Source: Halococcus saccharolyticus DSM 5350 | GTDB lineage: Archaea > Halobacteriota > Halobacteria > Halobacteriales > Halococcaceae | Length of the DNA: 50,605 bases | Direction of reading: 5' to 3' | NCBI RefSeq assembly: GCF_000336915.1 | Contig: NZ_AOMD01000013.1 | Span: 1 to 50,605, forward strand | Part shown: piece by piece, positions 7,979 to 16,993 of the stretch | How positions within the stretch are numbered: the stretch's first letter is position 1 | Layout of the letters: the number at the start of each line of letters is the position of its first letter | Notes under the pieces: generated by a model | The model's input: the letters and a program-made list of their open reading frames with translations, nothing else | Told to the model about the DNA's origin: nothing | Databases searched by the model: none | Program-made: the position numbers and the translations under genes

Positions 7979-10730
7979 CGAGTCGGCGTTTGAGCCCGTC
8001 GAGCCGGACGAGCGCCTCCACGGGCGTCGTCTCGGCGATCCGCAGGCTCCGTAGTTCGGTTACGATCTCGGCGCGGATAGCGGCTTCGTCCGGGTCGGTC
8101 TCGGCTGTCGGATCGATATCGCGGCGATCGTTGCGGTCGGCCGCTTCACCGCTGTGGTCGCCATCATCGTGTCCGCCTTTCCCGTCGTCCTCGCTCAGTG
8201 GGTCCTGATCGACGGTCCCCGACACGAGTTCGCGCGAGCGCTCGACGACCGGTTCGGGAACGCCGGCCATCCGTGCGACGTCGACGCCGTAGGAGGCCGA
8301 GGCGGCTCCCTCGGCCACCGTGTGGAGGAAAGTCACTTCCCCGTCGGTTCGATCGGCGGCGAACTGTAGGGTCTGGACGCCGTCGCGTTCTTCGGCGAGT
8401 TCCGTAAGGTCGTGGTAGTGGGTCGCAAACAGCGTGGTCGCACCGATCTCGTCGTGGATGAACTCCGTCACCGCCCTGGCGATCGCCTCGCCGTCGGTCG
8501 TGCTGGTCCCCCGACCTACCTCGTCGAGGAGGACGAGCGATTCGGCGGTCGCGCCGTGGAGAACGTCGGTGACCTCGGCCATCTCGCGCATGAACGTCGA
8601 TTGGCCGCCCGCGATGTCGTCGCTCGCGCCGACCCGTGTGAACACTCGGTCGACGACCGGGAGGTGTGCCTCTTGGGCCGGCACGAAACTTCCCATCTGG
8701 GCGAGGATCGCGATCAACGCGATCTGGCGCATGTACGTCGATTTCCCCGCCATGTTTGGCCCCGTAACGATGGCGAACGGTTCCTCGCACAGATCGGCGT
8801 CGTTCGGCACGAACTCGGCGTGGCGTTCGACCACGGGATGACGACCGTCGCGGATCGCGATACCGTCGTTGCCGAATTCGGGCCGGGCGTAGTCGTTCTC
8901 GACGGCGACGTGCGCGAGCGTACAGAGCACGTCGAGGCTCGCGAGGTGGTCGGCGAGGCGCTGAACGCGGTCGGTTTCGGCGGCGATCTCGCTTCGGATA
9001 TCGGTAAAGAGCTGGTGTTCGCGCGAATCGGCGCGTTCGGCCGCGCCGAGGATCTCGTCCTCGTGACGTTCGAGTTCGGGGGTGTAGAACCGCTCGGAGT
9101 TTTTGAGTGTTTGCCGACGGGTGTATTCGTCAGGCACCGCATCGAGGTTCGCGTTCGTGACCTCGATGTAGTAGCCGTGGACCTCGGTGTGACCTACCGA
9201 GAGTGAGTCGATTCCGGTCCGTTCGCGCTCGCGTTCTTCGAGATTTGCCACCCACTCCCGTCCTTCGCGCGCGGTTGCCCGGAGGTCGTCGAGGTCGTCG
9301 TCGAACCCCTGCACGATGACGCCGCCCTCGGTGATCTCGGCGGGAGGTTCGGCCTGAATCGCCCGCCCGATCAGCCCCCGGACATCGTCGAGTCCGTCGA
9401 GTCCGTCGCGACACTCCGCGAGCAGATCGGATTCGGCGTCCGATAGCTCCTCTCGAAGCCGGGGAACGACGTCGAGCGTCGTCTTCAGCGCACGGAGGTC
9501 GCGGGCGTTCGCCCGATTGCGCGAGACGCGCGCCACGAGCCGCTCGATGTCGTAGACCCCCCGCAGGAGTTCGCGGACCTCCTCGCGGACGAGCGATTCG
9601 CGCGTCAACTCCTCGACGGCGTCGAGGCGTGCCTCGATCGTCGCCTGATCGAGCAGCGGACGACGGAGCCACCGGTCGAGTTCCCGCCGCCCGAGTGCAC
9701 ACGCAGTCTCGTCGAGCACCGCCACGAGCGTGTGGTCGTCGTCGCCCGCTCGATTCTCGAAAACGTCGAGGCTCCGGAGCGCGGTCGCGTCGAGACCCAT
9801 TCGTTCGCGGGGGTCGTATCGGGTGAGTCTGGTGACGTGACCGAGTTCACCGTTGGCGGCCTGGGTGTGCTCCGCGTAGGCGAGCAGCGCGCCTGCGGCC
9901 CTGATCTCGCTCTCACACTCGAACACCGCTTCCGGCTGCGGTGCGTACGACGCGACGCGCTCGCGAGCGGTCTCAGTATCGAACGCCGTCTCGTCGTACG
10001 GCGTCACCATGCAATCGATATCGAAGTCTCCGCACGAAACCTCCGGCGCAAGTACGACCTCCGCTGGACCGAGCCTGTCGAGTTCGTCCCGAATCGTCCC
10101 CCGAGAATCGTCGCTCGTGGCGCGGAACTCACCGGTCGAGACGTCGACGAACGCGACGGCGTAGGTCGTTCCCGACGGTTCCACACCCCCACTCCCGCCC
10201 GCTTTCGCGCTGATCCCGCCGTCCGTCTCAGTGGTGGCCGCTTCATCCGTAGTTGCTCCCGGACCAGTGCCGTGTTCCTCACTCGTCTCGATCATCTCCC
10301 CTGCGAGACAGGCGACGTAGTTGTTGCCGGGCGCGAGCAGTTCGTCCTCGACGACCGTGCCGGGAGTGACGACCCGAGTGACCGCCCGATCGACGACACC
10401 GGTAGCCTCGTCGGCATCCTCGACCTGCTCGGCGATCGCGATCCGGTAGTCCGCATCGAGGAGCGTTTCGACGTACGTCACTGCGTTGTCGATCGGGATT
10501 CCCGCCATCGGGTAGGTTCCCGTGCTGTCCTCGCGCTGGGTGAGGGTGATCTCGAGTTCGCGCGCGATCGTCTCCGCCGCCCCGCAGAACGCTTCGTAGA
10601 AATCCCCCATCTGAAAGAGGAGCAGTGCGTCGTCGTACGCTTCGCACAGCTCGACGTACTGCGTCATCATCGGCGTGAGGTCCTCGCGACTCGCCGTCAT
10701 CCCCTCCGGCGGTCCGAGCGCGGCGTCCAT
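7962..10730 (-). CDS. mutS: DNA mismatch repair protein MutS (MutS1 type)
   Basis: A 922-aa MutS. The mismatch-recognition motif FYE is at residues 44-46 (QMGDFYEAF). The ATPase domain has Walker [10 protein letters not shown], the [10 protein letters not shown] segment, and Walker [14 protein letters not shown] Thr/Gly/Glu-rich linker of about 45 residues (near 145-190) sits between domain I and the connector; it is longer than in bacterial MutS. The C-terminus has an Asp/His/Glu-rich insert before the final helix. ATG 10730 is preferred over a longer in-frame start because a TATA-like TTTGTAC lies ~27 nt before it. It is the first gene of mutS-mutL-rfcL. Confidence 0.96.
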   Translation of the reverse strand: MDAALGPPEGMTASREDLTPMMTQYVELCEAYDDALLLFQMGDFYEAFCGAAETIARELEITLTQREDSTGTYPMAGIPIDNAVTYVETLLDADYRIAIAEQVEDADEATGVVDRAVTRVVTPGTVVEDELLAPGNNYVACLAGEMIETSEEHGTGPGATTDEAATTETDGGISAKAGGSGGVEPSGTTYAVAFVDVSTGEFRATSDDSRGTIRDELDRLGPAEVVLAPEVSCGDFDIDCMVTPYDETAFDTETARERVASYAPQPEAVFECESEIRAAGALLAYAEHTQAANGELGHVTRLTRYDPRERMGLDATALRSLDVFENRAGDDDHTLVAVLDETACALGRRELDRWLRRPLLDQATIEARLDAVEELTRESLVREEVRELLRGVYDIERLVARVSRNRANARDLRALKTTLDVVPRLREELSDAESDLLAECRDGLDGLDDVRGLIGRAIQAEPPAEITEGGVIVQGFDDDLDDLRATAREGREWVANLEERERERTGIDSLSVGHTEVHGYYIEVTNANLDAVPDEYTRRQTLKNSERFYTPELERHEDEILGAAERADSREHQLFTDIRSEIAAETDRVQRLADHLASLDVLCTLAHVAVENDYARPEFGNDGIAIRDGRHPVVERHAEFVPNDADLCEEPFAIVTGPNMAGKSTYMRQIALIAILAQMGSFVPAQEAHLPVVDRVFTRVGASDDIAGGQSTFMREMAEVTDVLHGATAESLVLLDEVGRGTSTTDGEAIARAVTEFIHDEIGATTLFATHYHDLTELAEERDGVQTLQFAADRTDGEVTFLHTVAEGAASASYGVDVARMAGVPEPVVERSRELVSGTVDQDPLSEDDGKGGHDDGDHSGEAADRNDRRDIDPTAETDPDEAAIRAEIVTELRSLRIAETTPVEALVRLDGLKRRLDDENH

Positions 10731-10750
10731 ACCCGCCCGCGGAACGCCAT

Positions 10751-10790
10751 TGTACAAAGACTTGCGGGTGACCTCGGTGAACGCTTTTGT
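10751..10790. promoter_or_regulatory. Divergent promoter pair, mutS / GNAT
   Basis: The 82-nt gap between the mutS ATG (10730, minus) and the GNAT ATG (10813, plus) holds two TATA-like boxes, each ~26-27 nt from its start. TGTACAAAG (10751-10759) reads toward mutS and CTTTTGT (10784-10790) reads toward the GNAT gene. Both genes are therefore probably leaderless. Confidence 0.45.
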
Positions 10791-10812
10791 TCCGGGGTTC
10801 ACAGTTCGAACC

Positions 10813-11514
10813 ATGTTCCCCGAACGTATCGAAACTGATCGATTGATCCTCGAACGTCTCTGTCACGAGAACATCGACCTTCAGGAGTTCTATCGCGTCT
10901 GTTCGGACACCGACGGTAGCGAGGAGCGACGCTCCGCGGACCATTCGAGCGGGCAGCGAGGCGGTTCCACCGCCTCGAAGGAGACGGCGAAGCCGTCTCC
11001 CAGCCCGCGAGAAAACAGCGAAGGGATGGACGAGGTCACGCGATACATGCCGTGGGACCCCCACGCGACGATCAACGAATCGAAGGAGTTCATCGACGGG
11101 GCGGAAAAGCGGTGGAAAGAGGCCGAAGGTGCGGATTACGCCATCCGCCCCGCTGAGGACGAGGGCGGAGCGGGTGCGTTCGCCGGTGTCGGCTCACTGC
11201 ATCTCGATTGGGACCGACAAACCGGCAGTCTTGGTATGTGGCTCCGCAAGCGATTCTGGGGCCGTGGGTACTCGGGCGAGCGCGCGGCGGCGCTGATGGA
11301 GCTCGCCTTCGAGCGCCTCGATCTCGAAGTGGTCGCCGTCACCCACCACGCCGACAACGAGAAATCCAAACGGGCGATCGAGAAGTACGTCGAGGCCCAC
11401 GGCGGCCAGTGTGAGGGCTACCTCCGAAACTGGGCTCCGTACGGTGATGAGGTGGCCGACGAGTACCGATATACCGTCACGCAAGCGGAGTACCGCGACG
11501 CGACCGGGGACTGA
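10813..11514 (+). CDS. GNAT N-acetyltransferase (RimJ/RimL type) with palindromic insertion
   Basis: A 233-aa acetyltransferase of the ribosomal-protein/Nα-acetyltransferase type. It opens [16 protein letters not shown], typical of this family. The acetyl-CoA loop is visible as [13 protein letters not shown], followed by [17 protein letters not shown], the usual asparagine/serine helix. Between [13 protein letters not shown] and MDEVTRYM there is an extra stretch of ~37 hydrophilic residues (Ser/Lys/Arg/Glu-rich) encoded by DNA with nested hairpins. The reading frame is kept and the domain resumes normally, so the protein may still fold. The substrate is unknown. The longer start at 10675 is rejected because it overlaps mutS. 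Confidence 0.85.
   Translation: MFPERIETDRLILERLCHENIDLQEFYRVCSDTDGSEERRSADHSSGQRGGSTASKETAKPSPSPRENSEGMDEVTRYMPWDPHATINESKEFIDGAEKRWKEAEGADYAIRPAEDEGGAGAFAGVGSLHLDWDRQTGSLGMWLRKRFWGRGYSGERAAALMELAFERLDLEVVAVTHHADNEKSKRAIEKYVEAHGGQCEGYLRNWAPYGDEVADEYRYTVTQAEYRDATGD
10923..11008. repeat. Palindromic coding insertion (three hairpins)
   Basis: Inside the GNAT gene. Perfect inverted repeats are GGAGCG/CGCTCC (10923-10928 / 10930-10935), GAGGCGGT/ACCGCCTC (10958-10965 / 10969-10976) and GGAGACGGC/GCCGTCTCC (10980-10988 / 10992-11000). An outer stem GCGGGC/GCCCGC (10949-10954 / 11003-11008) encloses the last two. The block adds about 37 codons in frame to a position where the family normally has a short loop. 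Confidence 0.8.
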
Positions 11515-11523
11515 GACCGCGGG

Positions 11524-12018
11524 CTAATCGAGGTCGCGCGCGACGAGATTGCCCCACGGCTCGAACCCCTCGCGTCGATAGACGCTCGCGGCGCGGCCGT
11601 TTTTCGTTCCGACGTCGAGTGCGATCCGGTCGACGGGGAGATCCTGAGCACGGGCACACTCGTACGCCGCTGCGAGGAGGTCGTCGGCGAGCCCCGTTCC
11701 CCGGGCTGACTCGTGGACGTAGAGCTCGTTCAACACCGCGGCGTCCCATATCATCGCGAATTTTTCGGGGAGAACGAACACGTAGCCCGCGAGTCCGTCT
11801 CCGTCGCTCGATTCGGCGATGGTCACGCAGTCGGCGTCGCGTTCGACGCACCGTTCGACCCACGCGAGGTAGCGCTCGCGGTAGTCCTCGGTGAGCTTTC
11901 CGTCGTACGTGTCGGCTTTCTCGCCCTCGCCAAGTTGGCCGAGTTCGTGCTCGAACGCCGCCTTGCACTCCCAGAGTTCCGCTGCATCCCGTTCGGGATC
12001 GTACGGCCTGTGGTCCAT
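11524..12018 (-). CDS. GNAT family N-acetyltransferase
   Basis: A 164-aa single-domain GNAT protein. The acetyl-CoA binding region is ELYVHESARGTGLADDLLAAA (R-G-x-G-x-A motif), followed by DVGTKNGRAASVYRREGFE with the usual asparagine and tyrosine. The N-terminal ~60 residues are acidic and predicted helical. It is convergent with the preceding GNAT gene, 9 nt apart, but the two are only distantly alike and are not a recent duplication. The substrate is unknown. Confidence 0.85.
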   Translation of the reverse strand: MDHRPYDPERDAAELWECKAAFEHELGQLGEGEKADTYDGKLTEDYRERYLAWVERCVERDADCVTIAESSDGDGLAGYVFVLPEKFAMIWDAAVLNELYVHESARGTGLADDLLAAAYECARAQDLPVDRIALDVGTKNGRAASVYRREGFEPWGNLVARDLD

Positions 12019-12109
12019 GCGCGGCGTTCGTCGGTCGAGGAGATACGGGTTCCGGCAGCCCGGTCGCCACAGTCGGTACGGAATTCGGTGTCTGTGTTGG
12101 ATGGATCAG

Positions 12110-13183
12110 TCAGTCGCTTTCCTCGTCACCACCTCGCCGACTGAGTCGGTCCCACTCTTCCTGCGGACGATTGAACGCGCGGTAGACCGACGTGATTCGG
12201 GAGGGATGGTGCCAGTCCGGATCGTTGAATTCGAGGTTACGATCCAGCACGGCGGCCCCGTAGTTCTCGGCGGCCAGCTGTGTCTGGTGGGCCGCAGTCA
12301 GCAGCGGCACGTAGGTGTTCGAGGCGTGGGCGATGGCGAGCGCGTAGCTCGGGTCCTTCGCCCAGTCTGAGCTTCGCATCCTGGTGTGGATTCCCTGTTG
12401 GTCGACCCGAAATCCTCGGTCTCCGGTATCGTGTTCGTCGGCGTTGGTGGTGTGCTCGAATCCTTCGGCCGACCGGTACTCGGTACCGAAATACGCCCCA
12501 GGGATATTCCATTCGAGCAGGCCGACGACGCGCTCGGGATCGACACCGTTCTGCGTGAGGAACTCGGTCACCTCGGCGGCGATGGCCGCTAGACACGTCG
12601 CGCGCAGCACGTTGGCCGCCTTGACGACGTGACCGTTGCCGATCCCCTCGAAGAACTCGTGACGGTGGGACAGAATCTCGATGACGGGGCGCACCTGCTC
12701 GTAGTCCTCGGGCGTCCCACCGGCGAACATCGTGTATGCGGGACCGCGATCATCGTCGTACTCGCCCGGTCCTTGATGGGTGATCCCGCAGTCCACGTAA
12801 CCAGCGCCGCGCTCGTGACAGATCGATTGATAGCGAACGTCCAGACTCGGCGGTGTCGTCCCCGTATCGAGCACGATCTGGTCCGAACCGAGCGTTTCGA
12901 GAACGCCGTCTTCCCCTTCCATCGTGATTTCGACGGTCTCTCGACCCGGGAGGGAGAGAACGACGACTTTTGCCCGGTCGGCCACGTCTGCGGGACTTTC
13001 CGCAGCGACCGTACCAGACTCGACGGCCGCTGCGACCGCCTCCGGGTCCACGTCGAAGACGACGGGTTCGTAGTCCGCGTCAGCGAGGTTAGTCACGAAC
13101 CACTGGCCGACACGACCGGCCCCGATCAGCCCGACACTATCGACTCGCGGTTCGTCACGACTGCTGTCGGGATCTGCTGTCAT
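12110..13183 (-). CDS. NAD(P)-dependent oxidoreductase, 3-hydroxyisobutyrate dehydrogenase-like
   Basis: A 357-aa beta-hydroxyacid dehydrogenase family member. The Rossmann motif VGLIGAGRVGQWFVTNL begins near residue 18. The fold continues with DTGTTPPS at the substrate loop, and a catalytic lysine is expected in GHVVKAANVLRA, which matches the family's G-x-x-x-K-x-x-N motif. The C-terminal all-helical domain carries a long insert and ends in an acidic tail. I start at ATG 13183 because the upstream ATG would add residues of no family similarity. Substrate not predictable. It has no tight operon partner. Confidence 0.8.
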   Translation of the reverse strand: MTADPDSSRDEPRVDSVGLIGAGRVGQWFVTNLADADYEPVVFDVDPEAVAAAVESGTVAAESPADVADRAKVVVLSLPGRETVEITMEGEDGVLETLGSDQIVLDTGTTPPSLDVRYQSICHERGAGYVDCGITHQGPGEYDDDRGPAYTMFAGGTPEDYEQVRPVIEILSHRHEFFEGIGNGHVVKAANVLRATCLAAIAAEVTEFLTQNGVDPERVVGLLEWNIPGAYFGTEYRSAEGFEHTTNADEHDTGDRGFRVDQQGIHTRMRSSDWAKDPSYALAIAHASNTYVPLLTAAHQTQLAAENYGAAVLDRNLEFNDPDWHHPSRITSVYRAFNRPQEEWDRLSRRGGDEESD

Positions 13184-13277
13184 ATCCGTGAACGAACGCT
13201 CAGATAGCGTGGGCAAAAGTCTGTTGACGACTTCGGCGGAACGATGGACAGTACCGCCCGACGACGATCTCGCTTGC

Positions 13278-13922
13278 TCACTGCCGCTCCCACAGCCGGG
13301 TCGTGAGGACGAACACGCTCGTGACGATCAACAGGAGCTGCCAGCCCGACTGGGCGACCGGGAAGACTCGCTCGACGTTTTCCGGCTCGGCTCCTCGCGT
13401 GGGATCGACCCCGGAGTTGATGTGGACCTGCTCGGTCGAGCCACGTGCAGCCTCACTTCCCGGCCCGAACTCTACGAACGTCTGGACGAGCCCGCGGTTG
13501 TTCGAGAAAAGCAACTCGCCGGAGAGCGCGTAGAACTGGTCGTGGATCGGATAGAAGAGGTTCACGCCACCACCGACGAGATCGAGACCGATGGCCGCAA
13601 ACGCGACCGCAGCGACGCTCACCCACGCGATCCGCGCGCCGCGAGCCTGCCACCGCGCTCGGACGAACGACACCTCACGAATGCGGGTGTCGTAGTAGAG
13701 CAGCGCCGTCGCCCCGAGGGGGAGCAGGAGAGTGTGGAGCACGGAGCGGTGGCCGCCCGGGATCACGAATCCGGTGAAGGCATCGAGATCGGGAACGATC
13801 GTTACCGCGAGCACGATCGCGACCGCGCGAGCGTCGAAGTGATCGGCGAGCAACCCGGCGGCGAGCAGTCCCGCGAGCGCGCAGTGGACGACCGTCGATG
13901 GCACGATCGGGGTTCGGCGCAC
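13278..13922 (-). CDS. Metal-dependent hydrolase, YdjM/DUF457-like membrane protein
   Basis: A 214-aa membrane protein starting at GTG 13922. It has hydrophobic segments near residues 10-45, 65-80, 95-115 and 190-208. Histidine and aspartate motifs of the YdjM family are present: VVHCALAGLL near the start, VPDLDAFTGF, and GGHRSVLHTLLLP. This family is annotated as membrane-bound metal-dependent hydrolases, but no enzymatic activity is well established. A MITE-like element starts about 35 nt upstream of its start codon, so its promoter may lie inside that element. Confidence 0.72.
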   Translation of the reverse strand: MRRTPIVPSTVVHCALAGLLAAGLLADHFDARAVAIVLAVTIVPDLDAFTGFVIPGGHRSVLHTLLLPLGATALLYYDTRIREVSFVRARWQARGARIAWVSVAAVAFAAIGLDLVGGGVNLFYPIHDQFYALSGELLFSNNRGLVQTFVEFGPGSEAARGSTEQVHINSGVDPTRGAEPENVERVFPVAQSGWQLLLIVTSVFVLTTRLWERQ

Positions 13923-13956
13923 CGGCGAATAGTCCTTCCGCCGGGCTCGTGGGTAG

Positions 13957-14160
13957 TGTTCAGATAAGTCGGAAGAATCGAGACAGCGACAGCAATCACA
14001 ACGAACTCGAAAGCCCCGACCGGCTCAGGTCCCGGGACTCGCTGCGATCCTCAGTCGCGTTGCTCCTTGCGGTTCTTACTTCGGCCGGGTTCCCTGAGCC
14101 GGTCGCCCCTTTCAGTCCCACCCGACGTGGTTTCCGCGGTCAGCGTCGCTTATCTGAACA
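13957..14160. mobile_element. 204-bp MITE-like element with 12-bp terminal inverted repeats
   Basis: The ends are perfect 12-bp inverted repeats: TGTTCAGATAAG at 13957-13968 and CTTATCTGAACA at 14149-14160. Inside is a second perfect 12-bp pair, GACCGGCTCAGG (14018-14029) and CCTGAGCCGGTC (14093-14104). There is no credible coding sequence inside. I could not see a clear target-site duplication. The size, terminal repeats and lack of a gene suggest a non-autonomous miniature element; the parent insertion sequence is not in the window. Confidence 0.65.
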
Positions 14161-14212
14161 GCGTCAAACTGACAGGGAAAGAAAACAAATATCGGCGAAT
14201 GCAAGCGACACT

Positions 14213-14407
14213 GTGAGCCGAAATTGGGTACGGGAATCCGATGAGAGAACACGGAGTCAGCATGCTCTCGTAATGGCGGGTGCTTTCCTTGCTTTCTGGA
14301 CATTCATATGGTTCGTCCTCGGAGATGGGTCGCTGGGAACTGTAAGTCTTGGAGTGATCGCGGCTCTCGGTTTTGGTGGTGTGCACTACATGCTGGATTC
14401 TCGTTAG
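14213..14407 (+). CDS. Small hypothetical membrane protein
   Basis: 64 aa if read from GTG 14213, or 44 aa from ATG 14273. Two hydrophobic stretches cover AFLAFWTFIWFVLG and TVSLGVIAALGFGGV, ending HYMLDSR. The codon choice of the membrane part looks like coding sequence. The frame stays open upstream through the MITE-like element, but that portion (Arg/Ser-rich) is not credible protein. I do not recognise the family. Confidence 0.45.
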   Translation: MSRNWVRESDERTRSQHALVMAGAFLAFWTFIWFVLGDGSLGTVSLGVIAALGFGGVHYMLDSR

Positions 14408-14491
14408 CTGCAATCGACGTGCTCCGGCGCTCGCTCCCGCACCGCAGGGGACCCTCACGGCTCCGAGGGGGCCGGAGGATGGCAGGATGAG

Positions 14492-14517
14492 GATGAAAGA
14501 GCAGACTCCTTTTCATC
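14492..14517. terminator. Possible stem-loop between convergent genes
   Basis: Inverted repeat GATGAAA (14492-14498) / TTTCATC (14511-14517) with a 12-nt loop. It lies between the small membrane protein (plus) and the PqqD-like gene (minus), which converge here. Termination is inferred from position only; a second short G/C hairpin lies just upstream near 14461-14477. Confidence 0.25.
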
Positions 14518-14549
14518 TAGATCTCTGAATAACAAAACTGTATTGCCAA

Positions 14550-14906
14550 CTACTGATTGTCGTCCGCGTACCGAATCAGATTGAGCTCGGCCAGCTGTGC
14601 CAGGAAGTACGACAGGGTATCACCGACGGGTTCGATGCGCTCTTCGGGGACGGTCGCGGCGAGTTCGTCGGCGAGCTCCGCCATCGTGGTGTCCCCGTCG
14701 CAGTGACACCAGACGACGCTGCCGACCGCATCGAGTTCGAGTTCGCGCTCGGTCGGCGTATCGAACAGGTCGAAGAGGAACTCGTCGAGCCGGTTCCGTG
14801 GTTGGCGCGGCCGCTGGATCGTCACTTTTCGACTGCCGTCGACGCGCTCGCAGTCCCAGTCCTCGGTCGTGCGGATCGGCGTCGCGGTCGAGGGACGCTC
14901 GGACAC
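14550..14906 (-). CDS. PqqD-like small protein
   Basis: A 118-aa protein from GTG 14906. The C-terminal ~85 residues match the PqqD fold. A basic strand (RLDEFLFDLFDTP) leads into ELDAVGSVVWCHCDGDTTMAELADELA, and the end is a winged-helix-like LSYFLAQLAELNLI. PqqD proteins act as peptide chaperones (RiPP recognition elements) beside radical SAM enzymes, but here the neighbour is an oligopeptide transporter. The start is only 5 nt after the OPT stop, so the two are almost certainly co-transcribed. No radical SAM gene or short precursor peptide is visible nearby. The role is unknown. Confidence 0.7.
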   Translation of the reverse strand: MSERPSTATPIRTTEDWDCERVDGSRKVTIQRPRQPRNRLDEFLFDLFDTPTERELELDAVGSVVWCHCDGDTTMAELADELAATVPEERIEPVGDTLSYFLAQLAELNLIRYADDNQ

Positions 14907-14911
14907 GGTGC

Positions 14912-16852
14912 TCAGTAGAGCTCCTCGACGTCGCCCGTGTCCTTCGCCCCGCGGAGCGTGCTCGCGGCGATGAACGCGAGCAGTCCGCCGATGGCGACGA
15001 TCCCGAACCACAGCGAAAGCTGATCGCCGACACCCACGGGGAACGGGATCGTTCCACCACTGCCGACACCGAGGATACGGATCGCGCCCACGACGATCCC
15101 CATGATCGCCTCGCCGGCGATCAGGCCTGCGGCCACGATCCGGCCGTTGAGAGTGGCGCGCTCGGTCGCCTCCTCGTCACCCGTCCGTTCGACGTAGCGG
15201 GTGACGAGCGCCTTCAGCACGCCGCCGAGGAAGATCGGCGTCGCCAGGCTGATCGGGAGGTACATCCCGACCGCGAACGGCAGCACTGGAATATCCATCA
15301 TGATGAGGACGATGCCGAAGGTCACGCCGATCAGCACCATCCCCCAGTTCGCGGTCCCGCCGAGGACGCTCTCGGCGATCAGCGCCATCAGCCCGGCCTG
15401 TGGTGCGGGCAGGGTCTGACTCCCGAGACCGTAGGCCTGGTTGAAGAACACGAGAATCGCGCCGGCGAACAGCGCCGACAGCCCGATCCCGATGAGCTGG
15501 GCGATCTGCTGTTTCCGTGGCGTCGCGCCGAGCAGATAGCCGGTTTTGAGGTCCTGTGAGGTGTCGCCAGCGACCGCGGCGGCGATGGCGACGACCGAGC
15601 CGGTGGTCAACACGATGACGGGGTCCGAGACGCCGGTCGAGCGCAGCACGACCGCGGCGACCAGGATCGTCGCGACGGTCATCCCCGAGACCGGGTTCGA
15701 CGAGCTCCCGACGACGCCGACGAGATACGACGAGACGGCGACGAACAGGAACGCCGCGATCACCGCGATGGCTGCGCCGAGCAGCCCGACCTGGACCTGT
15801 GGCACAACGACGAGCAAGATTGCGACGATAGCTGCACCGACGACGACGATCGCCATCGGGAGGTCGCGGGCGGTGCGTTTGCGGTCCGTGTCGCCGTTGA
15901 GGCCCTCGCTGAACTCCGCGCCCGCGAGCCGGACGGCGTCGAGGATCGTCGAGCGCATCGACGCGATCGCATACAGTCCGCCGACGATCATCGCGCCCGC
16001 CCCGACGTAGCGGACGTAGCTGCTCCAGACCGCGTTCGCCTGCTCGAACAGCGTCCCGCCGGCCGCGTCCGGCGGCACCATCCCGCCGGTGACGAGCAGC
16101 GGGATCAGCATCATCCACGACACCAGCCCGCCGCCGAGGATGTACGCCGCGATCCGCGGCCCGATGATGTAGCCGACGCCGACGAGTGCGGGCGTGAAAT
16201 CCCCGCCGAGTGCGAACCCCCGAGTGTTTGTGACCGCGAACGCGCCCTCGATCGTCGTCCGGATCACACCCCAGATGTCCGCGAGCGCCATGTAGACCGC
16301 GCCCACGATGAACCCCAGCGAGACGAACCGGACGCCGCGTCCGCCCTGCTCGCCCGCTTGGAGGACATCAGCGCAGGCGGTCCCCTCGGGGTAGGGAAGC
16401 TCCTGATGCTGGTCGACGATGAGGTAGCGCCGCATCGGGATCATGAACAGGACACCGAGAATCCCGCCGAGCAGCGAGACCGTTGCCGTCGTCACGATGT
16501 CGATCGACTCGCCGAGGAAGGCGACGCCGGCGAGCGAGAAGATCACTCCCGCAGTCAGCGACGAGCCCGCCGACGTCATCGTTTGGACGATGTTGTTCTC
16601 CAGGATCGTCCCCTGGATACCGATGCGCGAGAGGCCGTAAAACAGCCCCATACTGATGACCGCCGCCGGGATGGAGGCGCTGATCGTCAGCCCGGCGCGC
16701 AGTCCGAGATACGCGTTCGCCGCCATCAGGAGGACGTTGAGAACGAGCCCGAGTACGACCGCTTTCACCGTGAGTTCGGTCGTGCTGCTGTCGGCCGGAA
16801 CGTACGGATCGACGTCTGTCGTCTCCGTCGATGTGCCACTCTCCGTTGCCAT
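14912..16852 (-). CDS. OPT family oligopeptide transporter
   Basis: A 646-aa polytopic membrane protein with roughly 14-16 hydrophobic helices. It has the OPT/YSL family signature regions: NAYLGLRAGLTISASIPAAV near the start, TMTSAGSSLTAGVIF, and LPYPEGTACADVL with its conserved PYPEG. Repeated glycine-rich helices follow, including DTSQDLKTGYLLGATPRKQQ. It should import oligopeptides or metal-chelate complexes with protons or sodium. Length fits prokaryotic OPT proteins. It is followed 5 nt later by the PqqD-like gene. Confidence 0.9.
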   Translation of the reverse strand: MATESGTSTETTDVDPYVPADSSTTELTVKAVVLGLVLNVLLMAANAYLGLRAGLTISASIPAAVISMGLFYGLSRIGIQGTILENNIVQTMTSAGSSLTAGVIFSLAGVAFLGESIDIVTTATVSLLGGILGVLFMIPMRRYLIVDQHQELPYPEGTACADVLQAGEQGGRGVRFVSLGFIVGAVYMALADIWGVIRTTIEGAFAVTNTRGFALGGDFTPALVGVGYIIGPRIAAYILGGGLVSWMMLIPLLVTGGMVPPDAAGGTLFEQANAVWSSYVRYVGAGAMIVGGLYAIASMRSTILDAVRLAGAEFSEGLNGDTDRKRTARDLPMAIVVVGAAIVAILLVVVPQVQVGLLGAAIAVIAAFLFVAVSSYLVGVVGSSSNPVSGMTVATILVAAVVLRSTGVSDPVIVLTTGSVVAIAAAVAGDTSQDLKTGYLLGATPRKQQIAQLIGIGLSALFAGAILVFFNQAYGLGSQTLPAPQAGLMALIAESVLGGTANWGMVLIGVTFGIVLIMMDIPVLPFAVGMYLPISLATPIFLGGVLKALVTRYVERTGDEEATERATLNGRIVAAGLIAGEAIMGIVVGAIRILGVGSGGTIPFPVGVGDQLSLWFGIVAIGGLLAFIAASTLRGAKDTGDVEELY

Positions 16853-16963
16853 ATAAAACTACGATCGACTATCTTCCGGGATCGGGAAAAGATTACGTAA
16901 TCCCGCCGCTTGCGGGCGATTACCGTGTTCCAAAACAACGTTCAGCTACCACGGGTTCGATAG

Positions 16964-16973
16964 ATTTTTTTAA
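16964..16973 (+). promoter_or_regulatory. TATA box for the HTH regulator gene
   Basis: ATTTTTTTAA is centred 26 nt before ATG 16994 in the divergent gap to the OPT gene. It is the clearest TATA box in this part of the window and predicts a leaderless transcript. Confidence 0.55.
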
Positions 16974-16993
16974 CTGAACAGACGGTGGACTGT

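Noticed and set aside
7049-7993. 314-codon plus-strand frame over mutL
   Set aside because: Antisense shadow of mutL with no recognisable domain.
13898-14212. N-terminal extension of the small membrane protein through the MITE-like element
   Set aside because: The reading frame is open only because G+C is high; the residues are Arg/Ser-rich and the stretch holds terminal inverted repeats.
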